The position numbers were made by a program, and so were the translations under genes. A stretch of 64,000 nt of DNA, from positions 25,908 through 89,907 of the forward strand of contig CAJNOQ010000053.1 of NCBI GenBank assembly GCA_905250885.1, given 5' to 3'. This document shows, piece by piece, positions 1-14,038 of this stretch. The stretch is from Didymodactylos carnosus. Its lineage: Eukaryota; Rotifera; Eurotatoria; Philodinida; Philodinidae. The number at the start of each line of letters is the position of its first letter. Position 1 is the first letter of the stretch. The notes beneath the pieces are model-generated. The model was not told where the DNA came from. It ran no database searches and was given only the letters and a program-made list of their open reading frames with translations.

Positions 1-3000
1 ATGTTTCTCTAGCTCTGTTTTTTTACCTTTTCTCTATTCAACTCTTTCTTCTCCTTTGGGTCATTGTAGCCTTGATCTATTCGAAGATTATACTAAAAGG
101 CACAAATTTGTGTTTTGATCTAAAATAGCTTCTGGATTTTTTCTGATATATGTTTTCATTCATCAAAGGAGAAAGAAGAACTAACAATCAATGCCAAGTA
201 CAATATTTTAATGTTTGCTTCCAACCGCACCAGAAATATAGTTGGGATTAAGCGCATACTTTGAGCATAATATATGTTGTCTCTGGTTAGACAATAATAA
301 CTATTCACCTTTGTTTCACACCTGTTTATATGTGTTTTCCTCCTTTCTTTTCTTGATTCAAATGTTCTTTGACATTAGTGAGTTATATAGCTTCTTAGAT
401 TTTGGGATCTCCTGGCACTACAGGCTTTTATTATCTATCGAATTTCTCTTCACAGAGCTAGTGCACAACTTTTCAATGAAATGTGTAGTAAAAAATATTA
501 ACTTTGTACGACTTCGTGTCATTAAACCAACTGCAATTTGTTTTGGTTTGAATAGAAAATTCATAAATCTCTCTACTTTTTTGTTATTCACATGTATATT
601 TCGGCCTATGTTATTTCGACGGTGAATGTCTCCCATTGTGTATCAAAATCATACAAATCAAAGTTTTAGTTTAGGCGTTTCTAGTTTTTCTTTTGTGTAT
701 GCGACTCTTGCATAACTTTAACAGATTTTTCGTTTCTTGTTTGTGGTATGTTGTATGTTTCAAAACTTTATTTTTTCTCATGTTTTTATTTAAACCATTT
801 TTTTTATGGTTAGATTTATGTAAATTTACGTTGTTTTTTGTTTTGTTTTTGTATATTTTGATATCTCACCAACAGACTATTCTGTTTTCTGTGGATTTTT
901 TTGTGAAAATGTCAAATAGTGTTTACTTTCAAACATACTATGCATATCTGTATACACACACTCTCTCTTTCTCTCGCTCCCGCTCTCAATACTCGATTTC
1001 TATATAGAATAATATTCTACAATAAAGAAAAAGAAGACGAACGCACGGCTTGAATTTAAAACTACATGAAGAAAGATTTAGTTTATTTTAACCCAAAACA
1101 AAGGTTTGTAGATTTATTATAATTGCTTTATACAAAATGGAATATAATTCATAAAACAGTCTGCTGAAATGTTGACCAGAGAAACCTACTAATCTCACAT
1201 CATTCGATGTAGTTTCTTGCGCTGATTCTGAATATGTCATTGTTAGTAAATAAAAACGTTTCTGAGCCTATATAAATGGAAAACATCTGAAAAACCATGG
1301 TTTTTTAGAAAATCTGCTGTACGCTTCAGAAACATTTGCGCTAACATAGATGATAGAGGGAAGCTAGAAGAACATTTTGTCAAAGTTTGAACGAGTTTCA
1401 AATTGGGATGTGAAGGGGGCACTCATTTTACTGAAACCAGATGTTCGAAAAACCATTTAGGAAAAACCTTTATTTTTTTCTCAACAATATCAAGTCGAAA
1501 TTAAGAATTTTTTTACTAACAGATAGCAAACGATGTGCAGATTCAGAATCTACACTTTATTTGCTTACCAGTTTGTTCAGTTTTGTAAAAATTTCATTTT
1601 CTCACAGATACTGCTGTTTTCAGGCTAATTTTTTGATTGCCTGATTTTCCACGCTACATAAGCTTTACAACAAAACTTTTTATGCCATCAGATACAGCAT
1701 GTTTCGCAGTATATTTATCGCTACTTGAATCAATGAAAAGTCGACTTTCATTTTTTCACCTAATGTCCGCCTGGATGCATACTATGCCCGGTCCGACCAC
1801 TTTACGTGATTTTCTTCTTGCATCTGTAACGCTTTTGCTGGCTAAGCGATGTAAATGTATTTCGCAAGCTAATATTTATATTTTTATGATTTCTCGATAC
1901 TGAGTATACACACAAATTACAAATCCACACACGCTTAAAAATTCTAAGTTTGGCCCGACCCGACCAAAATACTTTGCGGCCCAAGCCCAGCTCGACCACT
2001 CTATAAAATTTTCTGGCCCGGCCCGTGCTGATCTCTAATATTGACTAATAAGACGTAGATAACGCACGTTCGCTATCATCAGTGAAGGTTCTAATCTTCG
2101 TCAATTACGGTAATATAGGATCATAGTCTCTTTTGCAAGAATTTTCATGGCTCCTTCTTCAAGTTCGTTGTTCAAATTATGAATCACTGTCTTGTACAGG
2201 AAAAAAATACTTTTAACTGTTTAAAATGTAATTTTTACAGAGATGTAAACGGTCTTTATTTCTGTAGTAAATACTTCTTTTTTGTTTGTAGTAGTTTATT
2301 CAATCTGGTACCATCACGAAGTAACACATCATCGGACTATTTTTTTCTTCTATTATTATTACTATAGTTCTTGTAACTATTTAGTACGTTATTTGTTGTT
2401 TTTATGTCTCATCATATGTGGGATTGAAAGTTCATAAATGTCTTTGATTATCGTCCAATAATTGCTGTACAACGTAAAATTAATGACAATATAAATGGCC
2501 CCCTGTTATTGCTTGCATTTACCAGAACACAAACAATTTTTCTTTTTTTTTTTTCTTTGCTAATACACGTTCTTCTGTTATAAACAACCGAAAGTATATG
2601 AAACGATACCGAATGAAATGCAAGTGCTATGCTGATGATTATTGTGTACAAACAAATGTCTTTCTTTTTTTGATCTTCTAGTTAAACAATTGTCTACAAA
2701 TAGAACCATAGCTGTTTTTTTGTTTAATTCATTTGAGTATTATATCACTGCGTTCAAACACCCAAAAATATATCAAGAATCTTTGGCACATACATAAGCT
2801 CATTTTATATGCGTAAATGTTAAATTTTCGCGACATATGTGCAGGGTGGGTGGATGTATGAAAGCATCATTAATTCAAGATCAATTATAGGATGGATATC
2901 GTTTAAAGAATAGTCGATCACGAATGTTCTGTTCGATTATTTTATAACATTTATAAGATTTCAACTATTTATAGCCGTCTTCACGCACTCATGTAGATAG

Positions 3001-6000
3001 ATAGATAGAGAATAAATAGAGAAACGTATGTTCTGTTAATAGGTAAAAGAACTGTGAAATGGAGAAAAAGATCGAAATTCTTTACCATCCTCTCTGAGAT
3101 GGAGCGACATTACAATTGCTTACATTCTCCACTGTTTTTTAATACATGAAAACGCTATAGTGCGGAAACGCTAAGTACAATTTTCTTCTATATTTTGCTT
3201 TGTTAGTATCTTAAGTTCAAATTTTTGCTAAATTAGTGAATAAACTTTTTCTTTGTCGCTGTCAATGAACTGATGAATTTTGAAAATATCGATCACTATA
3301 AAAGAGATTTATTGTTATCGGCAAATAAATTTCATTACTATGATCAATATTACTTCCGGGAGTATTACAGTGTTGTCAATTTTTTTCTTAGACCTAACAT
3401 TCTGATATACGTTCATCAACACTTAATTCGTTTTTTGATTGGTTAATAATAGTACCGACAAATTCTGAAAGAGAAAAAAAAAATGTTCAAATAATATAAA
3501 ATCCAATCGTCACTGTTATCAATGATACGAGAAGAGAAAAAAGAAAGAAAAAGACAAAATATTGTTGTTGAAGAGTAAAGAAACAACATCTTCAATTGAA
3601 CAGAACTAAAACCTATCTCTCTATCGGAATTGTCGACTGCATCACTTAACATGAAATAGTTAGCGTTGAACGATTTTCAATGAACCATTTTATAATAAAA
3701 GAAAACACCGCAACATAAGTGTTATGGGATATAATTTTTATTGTCTATATTGAACTTTGAACCATAAGACTTAATGGAGAGGGACTACTCTTTAATAAAA
3801 ACAAGGTGTATTATTATATAACTTTGTTTTATTTTTCATAAGCTAACGTTTTCTTATAAAGATGGTAGATACAGTTTCAAGAGAGTAATTCAAACGTCAA
3901 CTTATTGAGAAAATAGATATTGTCTTTAATGTAAGTGTGTTTTCTTTTATTATATTCTCATTCAATGGAGTATGTCATGGAACATGTTTTTTACATATGA
4001 ATAATAGTTAAAAAAGAACAAAAGTCATCTTGATCATTATTTAAATGTCACTAAAACGCATCTGGAGCCAAATATTCTTGAAAGGAAGTTTAAAAAGACA
4101 TCAGCTTATGAAGACAGAGTGTAAATGGTTAAGTTTAAAGAAAAAAGAAAAAAGTTTTGACGTATTTGTCAATTATCTTTTCACACATAGAAAAAAGAAA
4201 TAATAGAATAAACATGGAGCAAGTTACTCTATTGAAATAATGTTGTACAGACATCAGTGAGGACAATACCGTTTAACTATTCATCAATTGATTTTCCGTT
4301 ATTCGGCTCAACATTTTCATACAACACCAATGTTAAACAGTACTGTTTAAGTACTGTTTACTACTTACTAATATTGATCTAAAGTATTTTTGTATTAAAA
4401 CTACTCGGATATTTTCGATTGATGATCATATGTCCTAGAGCAACAAACAAACAAGTACCAAAGACACAATCTACATTCTTTAACTAGAACTCGTTTATTT
4501 GAAGGAATATTCTCTGTCTTTGTTTACTTAAAACAATCTTCTTGAAACTAGTATTTTTAGACAGTCTAAACCTTGCCTTTAACCATCTATCAATCATTAT
4601 ATTACATCATAATTTCAAGTATAAATTGTTCACAGTTCGTTTTATGCGATTATTATTTTATAATTCATTCATGTCTTGTTGTAAATCAAAACACTTTCAT
4701 ATGTCAATGTTCATTGTAGTTCTTACGTGGAAGCAAAAAATCAATTATGAGTTTAACTTATCATTTCAACTATGTTGGTTTGATTCATCTTCATCTCATT
4801 TAGAGCGAAGAGAATGCACTGTGATTCATATAAAGAAAAGACGAAAGAAGAAGCCTATAATCAATACGCTTAGTAAGTGCTTCATGCTCATTAAATTCTA
4901 ATTTTTGACTATTGAACAATCAAGTGCTCGTCAATATGGATCATTCGAACCTAATTTTAAATAATAAAAACTCATCAATCATATTATTTCTATTTTTCTT
5001 TTATTATATGAATACCATGACGTATGTATGTTCGGCAAATAATAAACGACTTTTCTTCGCTTTTTTTTGTATATAACTCGCTGAGTAAATGTTTGCTTGT
5101 TGCATAAACCACCATTCAACTTTCTATTCTATATATATATATATATTATTCATAAGGTTTCACATAAAGCAATGAATTCATTCTTTGAGAACTCAAAAAT
5201 TCTCAATATTTAACGATACAAGAAAATCTAAAACTAACTTGGTGAAACAATATTGGAAATTTTCAATTGTCTATTGTGAATTGAATTAATCAAAGAAAAA
5301 TTTAGGTCAATATCTTACATCATGTGCTTGTGACGAGGACACTTTATCACAATATGCTTAAATTTTTCCACGAGTAATGAAATTTTTATATAAGATCTAT
5401 TTCTCTGACACTCTTGAGAATTCCACAATTTTCTCATTTATATATTTCGTAGAATTACTGTTTGTCAATTTGAAACATTCTGTATGATCATCAACCAACA
5501 ATAATGATAGGTTGATACAATTCAGTAATCACGTAATAATACTATAATATTGATAGTCTACTGTTTTAACAAAGATGGAATCGTTTAGCTAAAGAGAAAG
5601 TGTCTAAATTACATGACGATATTAAATAATTGGAATGTAATACTTTGATATGATCAATTTATTATTTTCAATTCTTATGAATTTCTAAAATTTGTGTCTC
5701 ACAAATGTTGACTGATAAACTTGAGTTAGCCGAAGGAACTCTTTGCTATTATTATTATTATTTTCTCTACCATTCTTTTTGGTTAATTAATTTTATAAGG
5801 AAGATGTCTATGCATATGTTTATCATATTATGAGTGAGATGACAAACTATGTGATGCTTCATGCTATGCTATACTATATTTCGCTATCATAATATATTTT
5901 TTATCATTATTTTTTAGTTTAGGGTTGATTTTTAACATACACATACTTCTATTCTGTTTCTGTATATCTTGTTTGCCTTAAGAATGTATAGGTTTTTTTT

Positions 6001-6922
6001 TACGACCAATTAGAAACTCTTTTATCAAATACTATATTCTATTATTGGACAATGCTATGAAAAGAAGAAAAAAACAACCCTGACATCGATAGATATTAGT
6101 TATTTTTACAAACTATAATAACTTTCTATTATCATTGAGAGAGAGAAAGAGCGAGAGAGAAACGATGGAAAAAGATAGAAGAAGAAGAGTAATGTGAGTA
6201 GTCGACAATGAGCTGTTTGCTACTGCTCTTGTTGTACATGATGAGAAACGAACTGCTCTGAAGTCAACTAGAAAGAAAAAGAATATACTTAGCAGGAGCT
6301 CGACACTCAATAGACAATAAGAAAAAAAAAGAAAAAGAAAAGAGAAACCCAACTATCGACCGAAAGAGGAGAAAAAAACATAGAAGAAAATATTTTATGA
6401 AGCCTTTGAAATGGGTGAATGAATATGTATTCGTCGTTACAGACATAATGTTTACTGATGAATGTATGCGTGTGAGAAAATTGCAATAATATGAACAAGT
6501 TTTTCTTTCTTATTTTTCTTTCCAGTTAATAATTGGCGTATGCATTTTGATATGAACCAATCACAAATCGACTTTAAAATTTAATGTCTTTTTTTTTTTT
6601 CTCTTCTCTTCAGTATTCGTCCAACCAATTCTTTTTTATAATCGAACAACATAGACTAAATTTAAGTGATAAAGAAAGATAAACTAACAAATCAAACGAC
6701 TCACCCAAAAGTTAATGAGATCTGGTTGAAAAGAAGAAAAGAAGTAGATTCTATATACACTATCAATTGGTCATTTTTTTTTTACTTGTGTGTGTGTCTC
6801 TCTTATCATCAACATGTATTCAATCATAATTATATAATTCTTCTCTGCATTTGATATACTCAATTATTTTCTCTTTTTTCAAACAATACATAAATGCACA
6901 AAAGATAAACCAACTAACTATT
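1..6922. other. Gene-free stretch upstream of the RNF220-like gene
   Basis: No coding exon can be supported here. Open frames are short, low in complexity and lack recognisable domains or matched splice sites. The stretch holds A/T runs, a short GATA tract near 2996-3008, a TA tract near 5132-5146, a purine-rich GA tract near 6137-6163 and one truncated hAT-like repeat (1788-2037, listed separately). The 3' part presumably includes promoter and 5' UTR of the RNF220-like gene, but I cannot place a transcription start. Confidence 0.6.
1788..2037. mobile_element. Truncated copy of a hAT-like non-autonomous element
   Basis: This segment matches the right half of the element at 37440-37885. It shares the stretch around CTTGCATCTGTAA, the TACTGAGTATACACA stretch and the GC-rich end GGCCCGTGCTGATCTCTA. 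The GC-rich patches stand out sharply from the AT-rich surroundings. The left terminal inverted repeat present in the other copy is missing, so this copy is 5' truncated or rearranged. No coding sequence is visible. Family assignment rests on the fuller copy, which has CAG-type ends and an 8-bp target duplication, both typical of hAT elements. Confidence 0.7.
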
Positions 6923-9900
6923 ATGTATCATATGTGGCCACCAGTAATTCAACCACCAACATCCTCTCGTAATTACAACGAACATCATCCAACATTTGAT
7001 ATGACTACCGCTTTTAGAACTGTTCGAACAAATGGATTAGCCAACAACACAAATTCCTCAACTGGATCAGAGAAAACGATGGCGGCAGCTGTTGCAGCGT
7101 TTAATGGTTCATTTAGTGTTAATACACTTATTCAACCCGATATGCGTTATCATGCACCCACAGCAGCAAATCATTTTTTTAATACTCTACTTCATACCTA
7201 TCCCTATGTGAATGCATTTCGACCATTATTGAATACATCTACAAACTCAACATCATTACTCTCATCGTCTTCTTCCTCTTCAACATCCGAATCTGCATTT
7301 GTACCAGCAAAAAAATTTAAACGAGATAGTACTGGAGATTATAATAATCATTTAACTCCGAAAAGTGATCGCGGTGAAACATCACATGTAAATGGATGCG
7401 ATGAAAATCGATGTGATACACCATCAGAACGATCCAGTAACGATAGTTTTGGAAAATATTCTGGTACGTATAACATATTTTTTCTTCACCTATATTTCCT
7501 TTGAATATTGCCGAAGTGAGTGAGAAAGAGATAGTAAGATCAACAATACACGCAATATGTCTTGTAACACAATTTTAACACTTTTAAAGACAATTACGTG
7601 AGTTAGGTTTCTCTATGAGAACAACTGTTCATAATATGAACTTCATATCGTCAGATGTTTTTGTCGTAATTAGATGAAATCAAAGCTTTTCTCACAAAAC
7701 TTGTTATTTTCAATTGTATCAGATATTAGTTGAATGAACTATTGATACAAACAGAAGCGGATGATTCTTTTCTTTTTCGAGTACAGATCGTTTATGTCGA
7801 GTCTGACTCGAATGATATCATCGGTTTGTTGTAATGTTTTATGAAAAATTATGTCTTTTGAATAAAGACGAAACGTCTCATTGGAAGTCGTCTATTTTGA
7901 TACTGATAAATGTAATTTATCTCTTAGTATGTTTTCTTCTTTTTTACTTTCAATGATTCTTTGTGATAAAAAGATTTATAAACGAAAAAAGATAAAAAAA
8001 TTTGATCTATACAAAATAACGACCAGAGTCTTTTCTCAGATTTTACAAGTCTTTCATCTCGAATCCGAACAACAAAATGCGACTGGCTCAGCTCTGGATA
8101 CAAACATCAGAAAGCTCTGTTAACAGACCCTTGAATGTTATACTAAGAGTCTCGATTGTCTGAAATTTATTTAAAAATTATAAAAATGTGATACAATTTA
8201 ATAATATTTTATAAATTTTCTTTTAAAAATAGAATTTTGTGATGTATATTAATAATATATGTTTTTGTAAGCTTAACAGAGAATTTGCTACGTAGACATT
8301 CGTTTACATTGTTGACGATAGGTTTAGTGGACTAATTGTACGTTCGTTTACTTTTAGAACTTTTCAAGGATATTAATTAATTTTTTTCTCATAAAAAAAG
8401 TTTTATTATAAGGTATATTTACAAACGTCCTATTTATTAAGAAACTATAGCGTTCGTTAGTTACTCTCGTTATATTTATTTTATCAATTGCTGTATTCAA
8501 ACTCAATACCGTAAAATGAGAATATATGAAAAATATTTACCAATGAAGCGTAAACTGTGTCAATGAAAAGTATTTGAGTTATAAAGTTATTTTTTCCTTA
8601 TAGTTAGTTCATAATGTTTTCGTTATTGAACAGCTTATAAATACTGTCTAGAAAACCATGCATATATTTGTTGCTTTAGAAAAGTGTGTCTCATTCATGG
8701 CACGTATCTTCGAAAGAAAAACAACCATTAAACAGCATCATTTTAATTTTAAATTGTACACATCAGGCGTCTGAGAAAGAGAGAAAAAAAAATGAAAAAT
8801 AAAATCATGAGCTTCCTGCTGTAACACACTTCCTGATTGTTTTTGTCTATATGTATGTCTGACAGTATATTGCGAAAAAAAAATTGATGATGAATATTTA
8901 AACGGAACAAATTTTTCGTTATTTTTATTCGTGTAGAGCACAAATGTTAATAACTAACTCCACCCTACTTCTTCTTCATCAGTTTATTAAAATACAATGA
9001 TGATCACTTTGCAAGTTGGGAAGTGAAATGAGAACTTAACAAGTAAACATTAATTTACACATTTTAGTGATTTTTGGATGTAAACAAATTAAAAGAAGGG
9101 TGAGTCTTAATCTTATAGAAAGATGTCTTTAGAAAAATTAGAGAATGACTGATGATGAGAATAACCACTGTGTTTTTGTTCTCCTAGAAACACTATGAAA
9201 TTAGTTAGAACTTGTTTGATAGTGGTCATAGATCATTGATCACTTTTGAGTTCAATTGTAACTGGCAAATGTTAATTAATTGTGTAACTTTGAAAATCAC
9301 TACTGAAACAAAAATAGGTGTTCATCAGAAACGGTTTGATTAAAGTTAGAAATGTTACGTAGACATTAGTTAAGAAAAAAGAAAATTACACAGTGAGAAA
9401 AATTGATGTTTATAACAATTAATTGGTGGTATTCATCAAATGTAGACATCATATGAAATAGTTGATAAAGTCTGTTTAGATGTTAGAATAGAAATTTCTA
9501 TAATATTCATAAAAAAAATTCCGAGCTATTTATTGAAATTTGTTTTTTTCGTTTGACAAAGTCAATTAATGTTATTTTTCGCTGCTCAATTTCAATGTGA
9601 GAAAATACAATATTACTACTACTGCATTTACATTGTTCAGTGGTTCTTTTTCTTGATTATAATATTTACATTTTATTTAATTTGCTTCACTTTTGTTCGT
9701 AAATAGTTTCATTTAGTCTCTAACGATCAATTTACGTGTATAAAGACATGAGAAACGTGTACATTTTAACACCTATTTTAACTAGAATATAATTTGATTT
9801 TCAGTGTGAGAGAGAGAGAGCTAACAATAATCAAACAACTGAACAAAAGTTGAGTTGAAACGTTTTACTCTTGTAAATTATACATGATGACTGTAACTCT

Positions 9901-12900
9901 TATTGAAATATGTCATTGTGAGTTTTATGGAACAAAGAAACATTGAGGAAATCAATGTTATTACCACACCATTAAATATGTGAAAAGAATAGCCTAAAAA
10001 TCATCTCTCTCTCTCTCTATATATATATACATACATATCTGAAAAAACTATATAAGCGAGACAAATTGTTTTAATTTAAAACGATATGTTTAACATCAAA
10101 CATGAACCGATTGATTGATTGATCGATATTTAATAGGAGACAGCTTTAGAGAAGTGGTTCAATAAATAATTCCATTCAAAAATCATGGAAGAAAACGAAA
10201 GAACTCTTCTAATATACCATCACAACCAAAGTGTAATGTACAATAAATTATAGAAAAAAAAATATAAAGCATAACAGTAGCAGTATCTTACATACATACT
10301 GATCAAAAGGAATAAATAAATATGTTAATTAATTTTTTTTGAAGAAAAAAATGTCAGACGTTAACTTTCCCTAGAAACTCTCAATAAACACTTATTATTT
10401 CTTTTGTATATCATTTGCTAACCTCTATTATCATTTATTTTGTTATAAAAGCACGATTGGTCATTGAGAAAAGACAATTTAAAGTAGAATATGATAATAT
10501 TTAGCTAGCGGGTACTTGTATATTGAATATTGGCATGTGTCGATATACTTAACGAGCCAGAATGAAAATATAATACAAATATGTTCAATAAAGATGTATT
10601 CAAATTATTAACAAGCTTATTAAACAAATCTTATAACTATACTTTTCTTTATTTATTTTTCATATACTTTTTTCTCTTTTTTGCCTTAAAACTATTATTT
10701 ATTTATAAATGAGAGTAACAAGTAAATGCCAATAGAGAGAGATGAGAAGTACATACAACTCATAACATTATATTTTTACTGATTATTATCTTGATTAACA
10801 GGTGACTTCTAGTAGAACAAATATAAATATCAACAGCTGAAAATATACATCTCGCACTTTACAAAATTGATATTTTTCAAATGTCCTTAGGCTTTAAACG
10901 ATATTTCCATTTTTATTTGATAAACCTTACAGAAATAAAAGTTGCAAACTAAACGGGGCACTCTTACAGTAGAAAATTTTAGTATCTAGAGATTACTTTA
11001 TGTATAATAATGAATATAGAATAAATAGGATTAATTGAACAATATACGTTTTTTTTTTATCTTTCTAAATTTACTGTGTATGTATTCTAAACATAATTTG
11101 ATGAGTTGCTAAACATATGGTGTATACCTGTTTATCATGCAAAAGATATAGTAATTAGAAATTCTTTTTCTTTTTTCTTATTTTTGAAGTTAAGTGAGTG
11201 AGCAATAAAAAACCCATCCGACACATCACTTTCATTGTTCAATAAAAAAAAAAAAAAAAAAAGAAAAGGAAACATATTCATCAAATAATGACCATACGTT
11301 CTTTTATTTTTTTTTGATTATTATAACCTGTTTCTTTTTCTCCATATTCAACGATACTCTTAAGGGAATTTTTTTTGTGTTATATGATGATAATAATAAT
11401 AATAACAATAAGAATGACAACTATTTTGAATATTTGCTCATAGGTCGTCAATCTCTTCTTCAATGTGTATATATAATATAAATGATGACATTGTTCGGAG
11501 ACTATGTCACATTTCACTTTTTCTTCCGTATTCAGGTATAGAGATAGTGATTTATGACTTGAGTTGTCATTGGGCGTTCCTTAAATTCTTCTAAGCAGAT
11601 GTATAAAATCATTTACTAATAATAATATGAAAATTTTTTGTGTACAATCAGAGTCATTGACAGAGTGAGACTTTCTTAAAGAAGAGTTTAACAAAAAAAA
11701 ACTATTCAAATAGATATCATGCTTAAAATATTGTAAAAAAAGAAAAGAATGATCGTTAAACATTTTTTATTTTATCTCTCTTAAGAATGATAACATAGAT
11801 TCGTACAACTGTATTATATATATTAAGAGCAAATTGAAATGTTGTGTGTCAAAATAAAAGAATCAATGTCACATCATATAGAAGTATTGTAGTTATTGTA
11901 TGTAAACATGGTTCATGTGCCGTTATTCTTCATTCAATCTGTAAATGTTAAATAATTTGTTATTGTTATTATTCTTTTTTTCTTTTTTGTTATTATAGAA
12001 AATCGATGTCGTTCAACATTTGATTTACAAAATCCACTATGTCCAATATGTAATGTTTCATTACATGGTTCAGATATTGGAACACATATTCAACTTGAAT
12101 TAGATGCAATGGAACGATGTTCAAGGTAATATAAAAATCAATATATTAAATTTATAAAAAAAATCTAGAATTTTTTTTCTTTCTCTCATTATAGACAAAT
12201 AAAATATCGTACAAATTCCAATGGTGGTGATCATCATTTACCCAGTAAAGTAAGATATCTCGTTTTTTTTTATTTCTATGTTGAATATATATTATTTCTA
12301 CATTTGTTACTCTGTTACATATGAAGCCAGCCAATGAGCTACTCGTAATTCTATTAATCATGTCAAAAATATAAACACTTTATGTGTTAAAGATGATAAT
12401 AATTTTTTATCATTCATGCGTTCTATAACGTTAAATTGTGTATATGTTCCATGAAACATATTAGAGATTATTATTTAGTAAGAAATCATCTTTTTTTGTC
12501 TGTATATACATTTATCTGTCGCTATTCGATTTACGATAGATAGACGTAGAATATCATTAGACTATATGAATAAATGAGAGATATTCAGTTTAAAAAACAA
12601 TCAATATGTCACTCTTTTATACTTATAGATATTACAAGAGAATAATATTAACAATATTGATCAAACATGTAAAACACGTTATGAAGTAGGAAATTTGATC
12701 ATTTAGTAATATTAATATTCTTAAATTTATATCTATTTTATATTTAGACTTATTTGAGAGTGCGTACAAGTCGACAACAAAGATTCAATTGTAAGAGTAA
12801 TATATTTTTTAACACTATATATTTTTATTATCTATTCTTATTGATAATAGCAAAACAACTTCATCGCCGAGGTAGTCGTGAAACTCGAAATTGTCCAATT

Positions 12901-14038
12901 TGTTATCAAACAGTAACAACGAATAATGATGAAGAATTTTTTTATACACATGTTCAACAATGTTCAAAAAAGGTATTAATAATAATCTTTGTTATTTTAA
13001 ATAATTTTTCATTATTATTTGTTTAATATTATTAGAGAGAACATCTTGCTGCAGTGGCTGCCGCAGCTACAATGAATCAACGATTACCAATGGAGTGTAT
13101 GAATCGTGCATTAGCTCTACAAGCCAGTCAAAATCTAGCTGTTAACCTTTCACAAGGTAATTTCAAAAAGATTATGTGATATACTAGTCTTGATTATTTG
13201 ACAAGACTAAAAAAAAGATTTTCATTGATCTTTTCATGTTCTACAAAATCACACTTATTGTATACACTTATTTTCTTCTGAAGTATAGAAATGATGTTAC
13301 GATTGAAAAAGCTGAATACATGAAGTGTTTTATTTTCTAGTTATGAACGGTTATAATTTAGTCGTGCCTCCCACCGAATCAGAAGAGGCCGATATTAATG
13401 TTGTCGATACGGATGCAGAAAATGATATCATTAATAAACGAGCATGCAAACGAATTAAAGCAACAACATCCTCCGCTTCATCCGGATCATCAAGTGGAGG
13501 TGGAGGTGGTCAAGAATTATTCTCTCCAAATCAAAGGTAAGAAGCGATGAACAAACAAAATTCTCGACTATATTTGATTTGAAATAATATTTCTAGTGAC
13601 ACAAGTAATCGATGTCAAGAATCATTTAACAGTGACCAAAGGTAGTAGTATTACTCGTTAGAAATGAAATGGAAATTTTTTTATTTTTTCTCTTCTTGTC
13701 TAGTTTTCAAAGATCTCCAAAAATGCCTGAAATAAATGAAATTGATCCACCCAAATGTCTTGTTTGCTTGGTAGGTGTGATAATACTCTATCTTTTGATG
13801 TTTACAGTACACACTCGTTTTCTTCTAATAAAAAAAATGAATTTAATTCTTGTTTTCATAGGAATCATGTGTAAAACCGTGTGTTTCAATCGGTTGTTGG
13901 CATATAAATTGCGAAGAATGTTGGATGAAATGTCTTAAGGAAAAAAAAGTTTGCCCACAATGTGACGTAGTGACAGCACCTGAACACTTGCGAAAAATAT
14001 TTTTAAATCAAGTTTCAAAAACGGACAAAACTTTGTAA
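6923..14038 (+). CDS. RNF220: RNF220-type RING E3 ubiquitin ligase
   Basis: Eleven coding exons join in frame to a 516-aa protein: 6923-7463, 11999-12125, 12195-12249, 12629-12685, 12748-12790, 12851-12972, 13036-13156, 13341-13536, 13597-13641, 13704-13770, 13862-14038. All introns are GT-AG. Seen: a low-complexity, Ser/Asn-rich N-terminus (1-180); a first zinc-finger-like motif CPIC (195-198) followed by H210 and C222; a second (C289, C292, H308, C312); and a C-terminal RING (C454, C457, C470, H472, C475, C478, C489, C492). The RING has the CWH..CEECW and CPQC pattern of RNF220, followed by the TAPEHLRKIF tail. Known: RNF220 ubiquitinates nuclear targets such as Sin3B and modulates Wnt and Hedgehog signalling; human RNF220 is 566 aa, so the size fits. 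The start is the first ATG after the in-frame AT-rich leader, giving MYHMWPP; an ATG 72 bases upstream (6851) is also in frame. An AATAAA lies at 14453. Confidence 0.9.
7464..11998 (+). other. Large first coding intron of the RNF220-like gene
   Basis: This is a 4.5-kb phase-1 intron between the Ser/Asn-rich first exon and the first zinc-finger exon. The donor reads CTG|GTACGT and the acceptor TTATTATAG|AA. It is far longer than the other introns of the gene (about 60-380 bp). It contains A/T-rich sequence, a CT/TA simple repeat near 10004-10030 and long A runs near 11244-11262. I see no convincing exon, RNA gene or transposon in it. Long first introns often hold enhancers, but no specific site can be named. 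Confidence 0.7.

Noticed and set aside
242-1007. Open frames of 127 and 104 codons near the window start
   Set aside because: They are Phe/Leu/Cys-rich translations of AT-rich DNA with no domain, no splice-site pattern and no second supporting exon.
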